From positions 4,650,001 to 4,714,000 of the forward strand of contig CP087563.1 in the NCBI GenBank assembly GCA_020974905.1: 64,000 bases of DNA. Direction: 5' to 3'. Both the position numbers and the translations under genes were made by a program. This document shows, piece by piece, positions 39,620 through 47,860 of this stretch. Every line of letters starts with the position of its first letter. Position 1 is the first letter of the stretch. This DNA comes from Planctomycetes bacterium syqfu. GTDB taxonomy: Bacteria > Planctomycetota > Phycisphaerae > Phycisphaerales > Phycisphaeraceae. Under the pieces are notes generated by a model, which had not been told where the DNA came from, did not search any database, and was given only the letters and a program-made list of their open reading frames with translations.

Positions 39620-41545
39620 TTAAATCTCGCCATGCAGTTCGTCGCCTGCACCAGCTTTGATTTGATTGACCGGTGGTGTGATGGATTGAATTTCAATATG
39701 CTCAAAATCACCTTCGACGATGATCGGCATTGGGCCAATGGGCAGGTCCAGCAGGCTGTAATCAAACGCGTTGGCATTGCGCTTAATGCGTTTGCCCCAT
39801 GATCGGGTGAACTGCATGCCAGTGACTTGTTTGATGTTCAATGGCGATGGTTTGGCATCACGGCCGGTGTACTTCAGATGCAGCAAGGCCTGGCCGACGA
39901 TGGGGCTGTCCCAGCGGCGCTCGGTGTACTCCATCGAAGTGGTCGACCACATGGCATGTTTGATCTTGCCATCAGGCATTTTGAATCGCAGGATCCAGAT
40001 TGACGGGTCACCGACATCAACACGATCCAGATATTCACCCTGTTCAACAATGTCTTTGATATCGCGTGCTGCAATCATCGCAGGTAGAGGCATGAACTTG
40101 TAGGTGATCTCAAAGACCGGTCCGCCTGACAGATGGAAATACCAGATGCCACGGATAAACGGGCGCGTCTTGGCGAGCAGATACATGCGAGAAAGATACT
40201 GAGCCTGCGTGTTGTGATCAACCTTGGCGTCAGACTTGGTGTACCAGGCTGTTTCGGTGATGTAGAACGGCAGGGGTTTACCGCCGTTGAAATGTTGACT
40301 GTAACGGATCTGCATCTGCGTCACCCAGTCATGCCAATATTCCGGGCTGTCGTAGGGGCGGGTGTAGGTGTGCATCGAAAGACCATCACAGTACTCGGGC
40401 AGTCCAGCTGCAAGACAACGATCAAACCAATCACTGTGACGTAGCGATAACGAAGCATGACCACCTGCTAAAAATGTTGCATCCGGATCGATGGCTTTGA
40501 GTCGGGGATAGACGGCTTTGACGAAGTTGGCGTAGTCCACGGGATCACCCAATGGACGTTTGCCGTTCTTCATTCGGGGATAGCCCAGCCCCATGTCCCA
40601 TTCGTTCCAGATTTCGTAGTACTTGATCCGCCCCTTGTAGTGATTGACGACAAACTCGGCATAACGGATGAAGCCCTCAAGCGCTTGACCTTCCTTGGGG
40701 TGACCAAGATTTTTGTCATAAAGTTGATTGCCATAAAGCAGGATGGCAAGGGGCTGGATGCCGTTACTTTCACTCAGATGGATCATGTCTTCGACGAACT
40801 GTGGGATTTGGTATTGTCCCTTTTTCTTCTCGACTTCACGCCAGAGAATTTCATCGCGGAGATAGGAAAAGCCGGCCTGCTTGACCATCTCGATGGACTG
40901 CTGCGGTGTCTGGTTGGTGAACTGCTTGCCCATGTGTGTCCCGATACCGAAGATGAATGGTTTGGGCGGGGCCATCCTGGGGACATAGTTTTGAGCCTGC
41001 TGTTTGAGCTTACTGTCGGTTAAGCGGATCTCGTCAAGCTTGATGGTGTTTCTGGGACTGTCATCACCAGTATGACGGAACATCAAACGAAAGCCGTTGT
41101 ACGCATCGGTGACGCCGTTGGCTTTGGCGAACTCGGGGAGATTGTATTTGAGTGTTTTCTTTTGACGTGTGTTGATGCCTTTGGTCAAGTACTTCATGCC
41201 ACTGACACCTTTGCCCCCACGTCCGTTGTTGAAGAACTCAATGAGAATCTGGAGCCTGGTATCGCTGCTGAAGTCCGCCAGGTCGATTTCCAGCGTGTCA
41301 TACTCGCCGATACGAACAGGCTGCTTATCGGGACGAGACCAGCGGATGAAGTTTTCGGCATCCTTGGCCTTGGTCAGCACAATGTAGCCGGGCATCTCGT
41401 GCGTCGCATTCAAGCTGACCTGCTTGTCCTCGTACATGTAAAAGTTGTTGGTATTATCCATTTTGTCCAGAACGATGGCCTTTGCCGTGGATGCAAACAG
41501 GCTGGCCAGGGACAAACTCAGAACGCAAGCGAACTTGAATGACAT
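39620..41545 (-). CDS. Secreted clan-A glycoside hydrolase (GH39/GH5-like) with N-terminal binding domain
   Basis: 641 residues. A signal peptide (MSFKFACVLSLSLASLFASTAKA) precedes a beta-sandwich domain of about 170 residues that looks like a carbohydrate-binding module (YDTLEIDLADFSSDTRLQI...NTIKLDEIRL). Then comes a (beta/alpha)8 barrel with the acid/base Glu in YYEIWNEWDMG and the nucleophile Glu in FYITETAWYTKS, the two-glutamate pattern of clan GH-A. Substrate is not evident. The start at 41545 gives the signal peptide at the extreme N-terminus; the longer start at 41617 lies inside the operator palindrome. Divergent LacI regulator and shared half-sites suggest induction by a sugar. Confidence 0.85.
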   Translation of the reverse strand: MSFKFACVLSLSLASLFASTAKAIVLDKMDNTNNFYMYEDKQVSLNATHEMPGYIVLTKAKDAENFIRWSRPDKQPVRIGEYDTLEIDLADFSSDTRLQILIEFFNNGRGGKGVSGMKYLTKGINTRQKKTLKYNLPEFAKANGVTDAYNGFRLMFRHTGDDSPRNTIKLDEIRLTDSKLKQQAQNYVPRMAPPKPFIFGIGTHMGKQFTNQTPQQSIEMVKQAGFSYLRDEILWREVEKKKGQYQIPQFVEDMIHLSESNGIQPLAILLYGNQLYDKNLGHPKEGQALEGFIRYAEFVVNHYKGRIKYYEIWNEWDMGLGYPRMKNGKRPLGDPVDYANFVKAVYPRLKAIDPDATFLAGGHASLSLRHSDWFDRCLAAGLPEYCDGLSMHTYTRPYDSPEYWHDWVTQMQIRYSQHFNGGKPLPFYITETAWYTKSDAKVDHNTQAQYLSRMYLLAKTRPFIRGIWYFHLSGGPVFEITYKFMPLPAMIAARDIKDIVEQGEYLDRVDVGDPSIWILRFKMPDGKIKHAMWSTTSMEYTERRWDSPIVGQALLHLKYTGRDAKPSPLNIKQVTGMQFTRSWGKRIKRNANAFDYSLLDLPIGPMPIIVEGDFEHIEIQSITPPVNQIKAGAGDELHGEI

Positions 41546-41589
41546 GGTTGATAAATCTCCCAATGGGGCAGGGTTAAATTGAACATTTT

Positions 41590-41609
41590 TGAACATATAA
41601 GTATGTTCA
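41590..41609. promoter_or_regulatory. LacI-type palindrome upstream of the glycosidase
   Basis: TGAACATATAAGTATGTTCA has perfect 8-bp arms around TAAG. Its TGAACA/TGTTCA half-sites equal those of the palindrome at the LacI promoter, and a further half-site TGAACAT lies at 41580-41586. Confidence 0.65.
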
Positions 41610-41725
41610 TTAATCAATCAATGGTATCCAACAGGATGCAGAGGTCAACCAGTTCTGGGTTAAAAACTGTGTTTTTCGTTGGAACAGGCCTGTAGGGCAA
41701 ATTTCCACGAAAACAGTCATTGGGC

Positions 41726-41754
41726 TTGACTTACCCATTGCCGGGACCTAGGAT
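41726..41754 (+). promoter_or_regulatory. Sigma70-like promoter of the LacI-family gene
   Basis: TTGACT (41726-41731), a 17-bp spacer and TAGGAT (41749-41754). The start of transcription would fall inside the operator at 41759. Confidence 0.65.
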
Positions 41755-41758
41755 TTTG

Positions 41759-41772
41759 TGTTCAATTGAACA
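41759..41772. promoter_or_regulatory. Operator palindrome for LacI-family autorepression
   Basis: TGTTCAATTGAACA is a perfect 14-bp palindrome, five bases after the -10 box and 12 bases before the ATG. Confidence 0.7.
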
Positions 41773-41784
41773 ATTGGAACAAAA

Positions 41785-42861
41785 ATGAACGAAGAAGCAA
41801 GTACAATTCGCGAAGTGGCCGCCCATGCCGGGGTCTCGGTGGGAACCGTCAGCCGTGTGCTTAATGGGGGCAGTGGTGTTCGCAGTCATACACTCGAGCG
41901 CGTGATGCAGTCTGCAAGAACGCTCAATTACCAGTTGCCTGATCGCCGTCCGGTTCACAAGAACCATCCCAGCCGGTTGCTCTCGACCAACACCGGCAAT
42001 ATCGGGCTCTACTTTGCCACCATGTCCCATAGTTACATTGATCATCCCACCAGTGCCGCCTATCTCACCGGACTCACCGAATGCTGTGAGCAACATGGGC
42101 TGCACCCGATCACTGAGTACGCCAAGCCCGGTCTGCCCATGCCCAGTATCGTCGAGCTCAACAAGATCGACGCCCTGATCGTCAAGGGGGAGGTTACCGA
42201 GGACTGGCTCACGCAAACTGCTTCAAAAATCCCGGTGGTCATGCTCAATGCACATGATCATGATCGTGTGCACGACACTGTGAATTGTGATGATCATCAC
42301 AGCGGTCTGGATGTGACGCGCTATCTCTGGGAACGCGGTCACAAGCGCATCGCTTTTCTCGGCGACACGCCCAAGCACAACATGCATATTCGGCGGATGC
42401 AGGGCTATGAACAGTTCATGCGCATTCACGATGCCTACGATCCGCAGTTGGTCTATATCCAGCCGGATACAAAGGTCGGGCCCCACGTCCCCAAGAAAGT
42501 TTACCCCATGTTTGTCGAGCAGCTTACCGCCTGGTTGAACCTGCCAGCCGCGCAACGTCCCACTGCTGTGATTGCTGCCAATGATTGGGTGGCCGCAGGT
42601 GTTTATCGCAGTGCCCAGCAGTTGGGATATTCCATTCCCGATGATCTGAGTGTGATTGGTTTTGACAATACGCCCGGTTTATGTGACGGGTTAATGCCAG
42701 CTTTGAGCAGTTTCGAAATTTCACTTGCACAAGCTGCCCAAACCGCAGCCGAAATCCTGATCGCCAAATTGCAGAATCACTGGTATCAAAGTCAATCCGT
42801 GTTGCAATTGGTGGCAGGTCAACTCATCGAACGCGATTCGGTGAAAACCCTTGATCGCTAG
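41785..42861 (+). CDS. LacI-family transcriptional regulator
   Basis: 358 residues. The N-terminal helix-turn-helix reads STIREVAAHAGVSVGTVSRVLNGGSGV, followed by the hinge region and a periplasmic-binding-protein-like domain (LIVKGEVTEDWL, VNCDDHHSGLDVTRYLWERGHKRIAFLGD, AVIAANDWVAAGVYRSAQQLGYSIPDDLSVIGFDNTP) ending in the usual LIERDSVKT. It should sense a sugar released by the divergent glycosidase. The promoter start region is covered by its probable operator, so it represses itself. Confidence 0.94.
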   Translation: MNEEASTIREVAAHAGVSVGTVSRVLNGGSGVRSHTLERVMQSARTLNYQLPDRRPVHKNHPSRLLSTNTGNIGLYFATMSHSYIDHPTSAAYLTGLTECCEQHGLHPITEYAKPGLPMPSIVELNKIDALIVKGEVTEDWLTQTASKIPVVMLNAHDHDRVHDTVNCDDHHSGLDVTRYLWERGHKRIAFLGDTPKHNMHIRRMQGYEQFMRIHDAYDPQLVYIQPDTKVGPHVPKKVYPMFVEQLTAWLNLPAAQRPTAVIAANDWVAAGVYRSAQQLGYSIPDDLSVIGFDNTPGLCDGLMPALSSFEISLAQAAQTAAEILIAKLQNHWYQSQSVLQLVAGQLIERDSVKTLDR

Positions 42862-42933
42862 AAAACGCCGACATCCTGATGCTTTATTTCAGGTATCGGG
42901 CCTTCGTCCATCTGGGAGCAGGAGACATTGATC

Positions 42934-43734
42934 ATGAACCTTCAAACGCGAGTACATCGCACCGGTTTCACACTCATCGAGCTATTGGTTGTCATCAGTA
43001 TCATTGCGTTGCTCATTGCTGTTTTGCTACCCGCTCTGGCCAAGACACGCCAAACCGCTCAGCGCATCCAGTGTGCAACCAATCTCAAACAGATCGCTTT
43101 GGGGACCTACGGCTATACCTCCGACAACAAGGGGTATCTCATCCATCATGCAACCACTTGGGATATCTGGGATCGTCAAATCTCACGTTACATGGGCGCT
43201 TTGGATTGTTGGCAGTCCGGTGATCCCAAAAAAGCATTTGCTTTGCTCAAGTGTCCGTCGGATGATGTGCAACACACGGACTTATCCGGCAGCAGCAACA
43301 ACCGTGAAGACGAACAAGGTCGTTCCTACACGGCATCCGTCATCAGTTCCAATGCGTTTAAAAATTACGGGGCTGGCACCATCGAACGCAAGAAAAACCG
43401 TGCCCGTGGTGTGGTCTGGGTCTCCGGCTCAACGATCTCCGACTACCCTGAACGCCTGCGGATCGATGACATCCAAAACGGCAGCAATCTGGTCTTCATC
43501 AACGATTTTTATAAGTTCAACAACATCCAGTGGCGTCCGGAGCAGAAACACCAGGTCATGCCCATCGGTGATTGGTGGATTCAGACCCTTAACCCGATGC
43601 CTGCTCACATGGAGTCGGTCAACAACTATGCTTTCATTGACGGCCACGCTGCAACCGTTCGTCCCGAAGATATCAGCCTTGAGCCCAACGAATCAGTCAC
43701 CTGCGCCCGCTTAACCAGCAGCTACAACGACTGA
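42934..43734 (+). CDS. Pseudopilin-like protein (planctomycete prepilin type)
   Basis: 266 residues with the prepilin N-terminus [29 protein letters not shown], cleaved after Gly, then [21 protein letters not shown], the pattern found in great numbers in Phycisphaerae. The C-terminal part has the [18 protein letters not shown] motif (DGH before the end). A GGAG site nine bases before the ATG at 42934 supports the start. It lies 72 bp after the LacI gene on the same strand and could be co-regulated with it. A terminator follows. Confidence 0.9.
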   Translation: MNLQTRVHRTGFTLIELLVVISIIALLIAVLLPALAKTRQTAQRIQCATNLKQIALGTYGYTSDNKGYLIHHATTWDIWDRQISRYMGALDCWQSGDPKKAFALLKCPSDDVQHTDLSGSSNNREDEQGRSYTASVISSNAFKNYGAGTIERKKNRARGVVWVSGSTISDYPERLRIDDIQNGSNLVFINDFYKFNNIQWRPEQKHQVMPIGDWWIQTLNPMPAHMESVNNYAFIDGHAATVRPEDISLEPNESVTCARLTSSYND

Positions 43735-43831
43735 CCCCAACCTCTGGGCTCCCAGGAAGTCAGCTTCATGCAACTTCCCACAATGTCAAATTCCTCAGTA
43801 TGTTGTGACGTTTAACCAATTCAACCAATAA

Positions 43832-43872
43832 AAAACCTCGCCATCGGTGCTACCGACAGCGAGGTTTTATTT
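43832..43872. terminator. Intrinsic terminator, probably bidirectional (pseudopilin / tRNA-Gln)
   Basis: AAAACCTCGC and GCGAGGTTTT stem enclosing a small CGGT/ACCG hairpin, followed by ATTTT. On the minus strand it lies four bases after the tRNA. Confidence 0.85.
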
Positions 43873-43876
43873 TAAG

Positions 43877-43949
43877 CTGGCCTGGAAGGACTTGAACCTT
43901 CAACCTCCTGAACCAGAATCAGGCGTTCCGCCAATTGAACTACAGGCCA
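43877..43949 (-). tRNA. tRNA-Gln (anticodon CTG)
   Basis: All four arms fold: acceptor TGGCCTG/CAGGCCA, D stem GTTC/GAAC, anticodon stem CCTGA/TCAGG with loop TTCTGGT (anticodon CTG), T stem GAAGG/CCTTC with loop TTCAAGT. The discriminator base is G; the CCA end is not encoded (next bases CTTA), so CCA must be added by an enzyme such as the one at 22528-23799. Confidence 0.95.
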
Positions 43950-44223
43950 TTAGGCATCGTGGATTGACTGGTATTGGCCACGACGATTTGATTTATCGGA
44001 GAGAAATCGTACCGCGCAATAGTTTTTTCGTCAATTTTGTGCTCACGTCACTCAGGGCGGTCTCCGAGCCATTCAACAGCCACGCATGGCACGGTTTACT
44101 CACGGTGAATCAGTGCGATGTGATGGCCTGCAAGTTTGCTTTTCGAGTCGAGCAAAAGTTGCTTGACACTGATCCTGGCGAAGGACATACTCATATGTTG
44201 GCCTGTCTTGATCCGTGGTGAAG
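43950..44223. other. Intergenic stretch with nothing recognised
   Basis: It contains the promoter side of both the tRNA (-) and the FGE-like gene (+), but no site I can assign with confidence. Confidence 0.4.
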
Positions 44224-45744
44224 ATGATGCGCATGAGATGGATACAACAATGCCTGTTTGGCCTGTTGCTGGCGTTACCGCTGCACGCCCAGAGTCGCTC
44301 GGCCGGGGTGTCCGGTACTTCCCGGGGGACGTTGACCGTGATGAGCATGCCGGTGGAGTGTGAAGTGCGCATTGCTGCACATGACAAGCAGTGGATCAAG
44401 AAGTCTTCGGAACAATACACGTTCAACAATTTGCCTGCTGGTGAGTATGAAGTCTCGGGTCGGTATGTTGGTCGGGTTGTTGATATCAAAGTCACCATCA
44501 AACCCGGTCAATCGCAGACGGTGTTTCTGAATTTCCTGGCCAAGGATCTTTCTGAAATCCCCGCCCAAAGTCCAGCACAGGATGCGCTCAAACAACTCTC
44601 CAGCGCTCAGACTTACTGGGAGCAACAGAACCTTGCCAAGGCATGGGACGCCATTCAGGAAGCGCGGACGCTTTACACCGATGACCCTGAAATTCAGGAC
44701 GTCTACAGCAAGATCAACACCGAGCGTAACCGCCGGATAAACGCCCTGTGGACATCTCTGGAGCGTGCCCGGCGCGTCAAGGACCGCCAGGTCATGCTCA
44801 CTTCGCTGTCTAAACTCCAGAAGATTTCCCCCAACCATCCCGGCGCCCAGCAGGTCAGTCGTGAGGAAGGCATTACGTTCAATTCACTGGACATGATGAT
44901 GCTGCGGATCAAGGCAGGGCGATTTGCCATGGGATGCAGCCAGACGCTTGAGGAACTCAATAAGCTTGGGGGCAACCAACTCAAGCTCTATGAGAACGAA
45001 ACGCCGGTCCATTCGGTGACCATCAGCCAGCCGTACCTCATCTCAGCGACCCCGGTGACGCGGGGCCAATTTGCCCAGTTCATCGAACAGTCCGGCTATG
45101 TCACCGAAGCCCAGCGTGGCGGATTCGTTGCAGGACTCAGCGAACGAAACATGCACCGGGTTAAAGGGCTGAGTTGGGATGCACCGGGCTTTGAGCAAAG
45201 TGATGAGCATCCGGTGGTGTGCGTGACGTACAACGATGCTAACGCCTTTTGCCAGTGGTTAGGTAAGCTTGAGAACACGGTGTATCACCTGCCCACCGAG
45301 GCGCAGTGGGAGTATGCAGCACGTGGCGGGACGCGCGAGATGTTCTGGTGGGGTCAGCAGATCGACAAGGACAAACCGCAGGCCAATCTCAGCGACCATG
45401 CACTGTATCTGTGGAAGAAGGACAACTTCACGCGACGCCAACGCGATGTGAAATGGGATGACGGCTTTGCGTTCACGTCCCCCGTTGCCAGCTTCTTGGC
45501 CAACCCGTGGGGTATGCATGATATGTTGGGCAATGTCTCAGAATGGTGCAGGGACTGGTTTGCACCCTACTCCGCAACGCACATCACCGACCCGCAGGGA
45601 CCGGCACAGGGTAAGGACCGCGTCGTTCGTGGTGGCAGTTGGTACGACACCCCGGTCACCAGTCGCGTCAGTCACCGCGGCGGGCAGCGCGGCAATCGTG
45701 CGTTCACCAACATCGGCTTTCGCATCGTCCGCGAGATGCGTTGA
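44224..45744 (+). CDS. Secreted FGE-like (SUMF1) domain protein with PEGA-like N-terminal domain
   Basis: About 506 residues. After a signal peptide (ending LPLHAQ) comes a PEGA-like beta domain (RGTLTVMSMPVECEVRIAA... FNNLPAGEYEVSGRYVG), a helical TPR-like stretch (QTYWEQQNLAKAWDAIQEARTLYTDDPEI) and a formylglycine-generating-enzyme fold (MMLRIKAGRFAMGC, TPVTRGQFAQFIEQSGY, LPTEAQWEYAARGG, NPWGMHDMLGNVSEWCRDWF, VVRGGSWYDT). The active-site cysteine pair that should follow GGSW in true FGEs is absent, so it is not a sulfatase activator. It is probably a binding protein. ATGs at 44224 and 44227 are equally likely starts. Confidence 0.87.
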   Translation: MMRMRWIQQCLFGLLLALPLHAQSRSAGVSGTSRGTLTVMSMPVECEVRIAAHDKQWIKKSSEQYTFNNLPAGEYEVSGRYVGRVVDIKVTIKPGQSQTVFLNFLAKDLSEIPAQSPAQDALKQLSSAQTYWEQQNLAKAWDAIQEARTLYTDDPEIQDVYSKINTERNRRINALWTSLERARRVKDRQVMLTSLSKLQKISPNHPGAQQVSREEGITFNSLDMMMLRIKAGRFAMGCSQTLEELNKLGGNQLKLYENETPVHSVTISQPYLISATPVTRGQFAQFIEQSGYVTEAQRGGFVAGLSERNMHRVKGLSWDAPGFEQSDEHPVVCVTYNDANAFCQWLGKLENTVYHLPTEAQWEYAARGGTREMFWWGQQIDKDKPQANLSDHALYLWKKDNFTRRQRDVKWDDGFAFTSPVASFLANPWGMHDMLGNVSEWCRDWFAPYSATHITDPQGPAQGKDRVVRGGSWYDTPVTSRVSHRGGQRGNRAFTNIGFRIVREMR

Positions 45745-45780
45745 ATGCCGATGTCAAAACACTTGTCTCCATATTGTCTT

Positions 45781-45865
45781 CGTCATTCCCGCGCAGGCGG
45801 GAATCCAGTGGCATTCTGTTCACACTTGCAAGTTCCACTGGACTCCCGCCTGCGCGGGAGTGACG
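45781..45865. repeat. Family A REP pair, copy 5
   Basis: Nearly identical to the copy at 31069, including the spacer CACTTGCAAGTTCCACTGGA. It starts 36 bp after the FGE-like gene and abuts a MITE. Confidence 0.88.
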
Positions 45866-45875
45866 GAAGATGAAG

Positions 45876-46017
45876 ATTATTGCAATTTTCACTCAAATGT
45901 AGCGTCTGTCACGTTCATGTCTACGTGCGTCTTCAATGAAAAACCAATTCAATAGCCGCGAGCTGACAGCTCGCGCGTCACCCGTCGACGCGATACTTGA
46001 GTGAAAAATGCAATAAT
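45876..46017 (+). mobile_element. MITE (family F), intact 142-bp copy
   Basis: Terminal inverted repeats ATTATTGCAATTTTCACTCA and, from the right, ATTATTGCATTTTTCACTCA. Internally it has an AGCTGACAGCT palindrome and CGTCACCCGTCGACGCG. TA dinucleotides sit next to TTGCATTTTTCACTCA at both ends, as expected for a TA-targeting element of the IS630/Tc1 kind. Confidence 0.88.
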
Positions 46018-46068
46018 TCGTTGAACTGTTCTAAAAACAGTTGATATCCTTATCCAAAACTCAGGTTT

Positions 46069-46106
46069 GCAGGTTCCACTGGACTCCCGCCTTCACGGGA
46101 GTGACG
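46069..46106. repeat. Family A REP, half copy 6
   Basis: GCAGGTTCCACTGGACTCCC with a CGCCTTCACGGGAGTGACG arm; the left arm is missing. Confidence 0.75.
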
Positions 46107-46151
46107 ATACTTCGTGTTCATTGTTTGGATCACGCATCACCAGTGACCATC

Positions 46152-46183
46152 AAAAAAGCCCGACGGTTTCATGTCGGGTTTTG
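46152..46183. terminator. Intrinsic terminator downstream of the cytochrome c oxidase-type genes
   Basis: AAGCCCGAC and GTCGGGTTT pair around an 8-base loop with A and T runs on either side. It serves the minus-strand gene ending at 46207. Confidence 0.8.
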
Positions 46184-46206
46184 TGATGGTCGTTGGTTGT
46201 CGGCGT

Positions 46207-47649
46207 TTACTGGGCAGCCGGTTCCGTTGTGGTGGTATCCGTAGCAGCCGGTTCGGGTGCAGGTGTTGCATCCACGCCACCATCCGGTTGGGTCACCTTG
46301 AGAATGTAATTGGCGATGGCGGTCAAGCGCTCTTCACCCACATGTCCCATGGCAGGCATTGGCGCGGGGAACTGCTCAGCTCGTTTGCGACCTGGCGCCT
46401 TGGCCCATTCGACGATCCCCTTGGGATTGCCCTTGTAAATCTGAGCGATTTCCATGAGCGTCGGGCCGGCAAGGACGGTGTCTTTGGCGTGGCAGGTGGC
46501 GCAGATCGTGTTAAAGAGTTTGGCACCGTCGAGCACCATGCCGCCCTCGGCTTCTTCGAGTTGCTTGAGTTGCCAGGCGGCATCACGCGATTTGACGTAG
46601 ATGTCTGTTTCATACTCCATGTCCAGCGTATGCGACATGAGTGTTTTTTCACGGTACATGTGTCGGCCTGTGCCCATACACAAAACGGTGACCGATAGCA
46701 GGATCACGATCGGCTTGAACATGTGGCCGATCACTTCGTCCTTGGCTTTGAGTTCCAGCGTCAGGAGAATCACCGCGATGACCGCAAAGAGAATGCCGAT
46801 GACCAGGACGACATTCATCGCATCCATGCTTGAACTGTTGGGAAGCGTCAGCCAAACCAGCGGGCCGATGGCAAATTGGAACACGGTGAACGCCGCAGCC
46901 ATCATGTAAAACCGGCGCTTGAGTCCTGCACGGTTGATCTCGGTGAAGCGATCTTCGACTTTAAAGGACGGCAAGCCGACATACCAGACCATGAACAAAC
47001 CCGTCACCGCCAGCGAGGCATTAAAGAAATGCAGGAACCGCGAGATGACGTTGTTGTTGATGAACATGGCAGAGAAAAAGCCCTGCACCTGCCCCCACTT
47101 TTCCGGGAAAAGCATCAGGTTAATGTTGGTCAGAAACACAAACGGGATGCAGAACAGCAGCAGCAGCGCGAACACGACAATGCTGTGATGCAGCTTGCGA
47201 TGTGCCTGCATGAAGTCGCTATGCCAGGTGTATTTGTGCAGGTACAGCAGCAGGAAGGCGGTGATCGCGGTGGGGACAATACCGATCCACACATAGCCGG
47301 TCAAGGCGTTGGCGGTGTAGAAGTAGACGGTGTAAATCACATTGATCGCAAGCAGCGGCGCAACACCCATGACCACAGCCATGGACTTGTTGACGGTGAT
47401 TGTCTTGGCAATTTCGTAAGCAAGGATGTCATCGTCGTTCGAGCCCTTGAGAATGCTACGGCCCTGGAAAAAGGCGGTGAGAATCGTCCCGCCGAGCATC
47501 AGGTTCACAAACAGGATATGCACCAGGAACATGGCAATGAGCACGCCCACAATCAACTCACGCGGAGCAGGCAGGGGCAACGGGATGTCATGCGGTACTG
47601 GCGTTTGCGTTTGTGCCAGGGTTATGAGATTCAAAAGCGTTGGCGTCAT
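46207..47649 (-). CDS. Multi-helix membrane protein with C-terminal cytochrome c (bd-oxidase-like partner subunit)
   Basis: 480 residues: about eight membrane helices beginning APRELIVGVLIAMFLVHILFVNLMLGGT, with conserved His in FLVHIL and in LHKYTWHSDF...HRKLHH, then a soluble domain with haem site CATCH (383-387), a probable axial Met in MPAMGHVGEE and an acidic Pro/Thr tail. The helix layout recalls a CydA-type subunit, and the gene sits directly downstream of a clearer CydA homologue with the same cytochrome c fusion. I read the pair as one respiratory complex taking electrons from cytochrome c. No CydB-like gene is present. That function is inference. Confidence 0.72.
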   Translation of the reverse strand: MTPTLLNLITLAQTQTPVPHDIPLPLPAPRELIVGVLIAMFLVHILFVNLMLGGTILTAFFQGRSILKGSNDDDILAYEIAKTITVNKSMAVVMGVAPLLAINVIYTVYFYTANALTGYVWIGIVPTAITAFLLLYLHKYTWHSDFMQAHRKLHHSIVVFALLLLFCIPFVFLTNINLMLFPEKWGQVQGFFSAMFINNNVISRFLHFFNASLAVTGLFMVWYVGLPSFKVEDRFTEINRAGLKRRFYMMAAAFTVFQFAIGPLVWLTLPNSSSMDAMNVVLVIGILFAVIAVILLTLELKAKDEVIGHMFKPIVILLSVTVLCMGTGRHMYREKTLMSHTLDMEYETDIYVKSRDAAWQLKQLEEAEGGMVLDGAKLFNTICATCHAKDTVLAGPTLMEIAQIYKGNPKGIVEWAKAPGRKRAEQFPAPMPAMGHVGEERLTAIANYILKVTQPDGGVDATPAPEPAATDTTTTEPAAQ

Positions 47650-47692
47650 CTGTAGGGTTATCCTTGAGTCATTGGCTGTTTGTTGATTTCAT

Positions 47693-47845
47693 TTTTAACG
47701 CGAAGGTCGCGAAGGCGCAAAGGACGCGAAGAAAAATCAGTTCAATGAATTTTGATCTCTCTGTGATTGACATGCATCGCAACACCTGTGTGTTAAAAAT
47801 TTCTTTGTCTTACCTTCGTGATCCTCGTGCCTTCGTGTTAATAAA
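47693..47845. repeat. Family D inverted repeat between the two oxidase-type genes
   Basis: TTTTTAACGCGAAGGTCGCG and TTCGTGATCCTCGTGCCTTC-type right arms; the inner CACAGAG segment is mostly lost. It sits inside the putative operon. Confidence 0.75.
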
Positions 47846-47860
47846 CATAAACGCACGTTT

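Noticed and set aside
44215-45744. Catalytically active sulfatase-modifying enzyme (FGE)
   Set aside because: The essential cysteine pair after GGSW is absent and no sulfatase gene is nearby.
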